From positions 248,001 through 312,000 of the forward strand of contig NZ_FNNV01000005.1 in the NCBI RefSeq assembly GCF_900106745.1: 64,000 bases of DNA, given 5' to 3'. Made by a program: the position numbers and the translations under genes. Origin of the DNA: Paenibacillus sp. CF384. GTDB lineage: Bacteria > Bacillota > Bacilli > Paenibacillales > Paenibacillaceae. Below the pieces are notes generated by a model that worked only from the letters and a program-made list of their open reading frames with translations, had not been told where the DNA came from and did not search any database. The first letter of the stretch is position 1; every line of letters begins with the position of its first letter. Shown here one piece after another: positions 63,194-64,000 of the stretch.

Positions 63194-63982
63194 ATGACCA
63201 AATGGCTGCTCCGATCCATGACTGAGCTTAGCTCGCGCAAATGGATTTCGCGAATAACCGGTCGATTTGCCCAATCGCCTGCTAGCCGGCGCTTTATTCC
63301 AAGATTCGCCCGTATGTACGGGATCGCTATAGAGGAAGCCGAGAAACAGCTGCATGAGTATTCTACGTTAAATGAGTTTTTCACAAGGCGCTTGAAGCCC
63401 GGCGCACGCGTAATTGATGCTGACCCAGCTGCGCTTGTCAGCCCGGTTGATGCACTTATTACAGGCTGCGGTCCGATAGAGCAAGGTACGATTCTTAACG
63501 TCAAAGGCCAAGATTACACCATCGAAGAGCTGCTCAACCGCTCTCCACGTATGGAGAATTACAAGAATGGCTACTACATGGTGCTGTATCTCAGCCCAAC
63601 CGATTATCACCGCATACATACGCCTATTTCAGGCACGATCGTAGAACGCGAGCATGTACTCGGCAAAGTCTATCCCGTCAACGATTTCGGCCTCCGGCAT
63701 ATGCGCCGCGTGCTGAGTCGCAACGAAAGGCTCATCACCTACATGCGTCATGCCAATGCAGAGACTGCTATAGTCAAGGTTGGCGCGATGAACGTCAGCA
63801 GTATTAAATACGTATTACCCTTGCAGGATCGAATGGACAAAGGTGCCGATCTCGCCTACTTCGAGTTTGGCTCAACCGTCGTACTCCTGACCGAGGATGA
63901 CAGCTTCTCCCCGCGTCCGGATATGAAGACAGGACTTAAAGTACGCATGGGCGAGAAGCTCGGCACGCTTGCCAACACATAG
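63194..63982 (+). CDS. psd: Phosphatidylserine decarboxylase proenzyme
   Basis: 262 residues. Converts phosphatidylserine to phosphatidylethanolamine at the membrane. Diagnostic parts: STLNEFFTRRLKPGAR, VSPVDALI (the Asp of the self-cleavage triad), DYHRIHTPISG (His) and FEFGSTVVLL, where cleavage between Gly and Ser creates the pyruvoyl cofactor. Length is right for the type I/II short bacterial form. ATG 63194 gives the usual N-terminus (MTKWLLRSMTELSSRKW). Confidence 0.95.
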   Translation: MTKWLLRSMTELSSRKWISRITGRFAQSPASRRFIPRFARMYGIAIEEAEKQLHEYSTLNEFFTRRLKPGARVIDADPAALVSPVDALITGCGPIEQGTILNVKGQDYTIEELLNRSPRMENYKNGYYMVLYLSPTDYHRIHTPISGTIVEREHVLGKVYPVNDFGLRHMRRVLSRNERLITYMRHANAETAIVKVGAMNVSSIKYVLPLQDRMDKGADLAYFEFGSTVVLLTEDDSFSPRPDMKTGLKVRMGEKLGTLANT

Positions 63983-64000
63983 AATATGGAACAAGCTGCC

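Overview
The window looks like the chromosome of a spore-forming Paenibacillaceae bacterium (Paenibacillus or a close relative). The basis is gene content: two CUT1-type sugar ABC transporter operons, a LytS/YesM-type sensor kinase, a membrane-bound AraC-type regulator, a YdjO-family protein, a secreted beta-helix glycoside hydrolase, two CgeB-family glycosyltransferases (spore outer-layer maturation in Bacillus), and a very large tandem-repeat protein of a kind I associate with Paenibacillus. The placement is from protein families only; no rRNA or tRNA gene is visible. LAYOUT. 1-10 kb: the 5' part of a sensor histidine kinase, a DinB-Nudix fusion, a small unknown protein, a secreted GH87-like glycoside hydrolase, an FtsA-like ATPase with a beta-grasp tail, and an ABC-F ATPase. 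10.6-19.5 kb (minus strand): glycosyltransferase block 1, with two CgeB-like enzymes, a GT4, a three-enzyme UDP-N-acetyl-L-aminosugar pathway (2-epimerase, CapE-like dehydratase, RmlD-like reductase), another SDR and a GT2. 19.6-22.1 kb: ydjO and a decayed chemotaxis receptor beside a repeat array. 22.4-30.3 kb: a sugar ABC transporter (binding protein and two permeases) preceded by an AraC-type membrane regulator and a GntR-LacI hybrid. 30.3-32.9 kb: a c-di-GMP-I riboswitch ahead of a GGDEF-EAL protein. 33.0-40.9 kb (minus strand): glycosyltransferase block 2, with four small proteins, four GT2-type enzymes or relatives, a GT-D-type enzyme and a SpsI-like nucleotidyltransferase. 41-47.3 kb: a small unknown protein, a 51-bp tandem repeat, and a second sugar ABC operon ending in a PLP trans-sulfuration enzyme and headed by a FadR-type regulator with visible operators. 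47.4-60 kb: a ~1930-residue decapeptide-repeat protein and a ~2215-residue secreted PKD/MucBP-type protein. 60-64 kb: a stalk-domain protein, two small membrane proteins, a GT4 and phosphatidylserine decarboxylase. HOW IT FITS TOGETHER (inference): the two glycosyltransferase blocks probably build a glycan or glycoprotein layer on the spore surface. Six proteins across both blocks carry a strongly basic stretch next to a G-[YF]-x-x-G-type motif, which looks like a shared localisation or docking tag. Two transferases from different blocks share a C-terminal module. The small-protein operon and the giant repeat protein have sigma-K-like promoter sequences. Separately, the intergenic regions hold several arrays of unrelated inverted-repeat units with nearly the same spacing (about 50, 60, 50 bp); three copies are an almost identically built four-unit element that I cannot assign to a known class.
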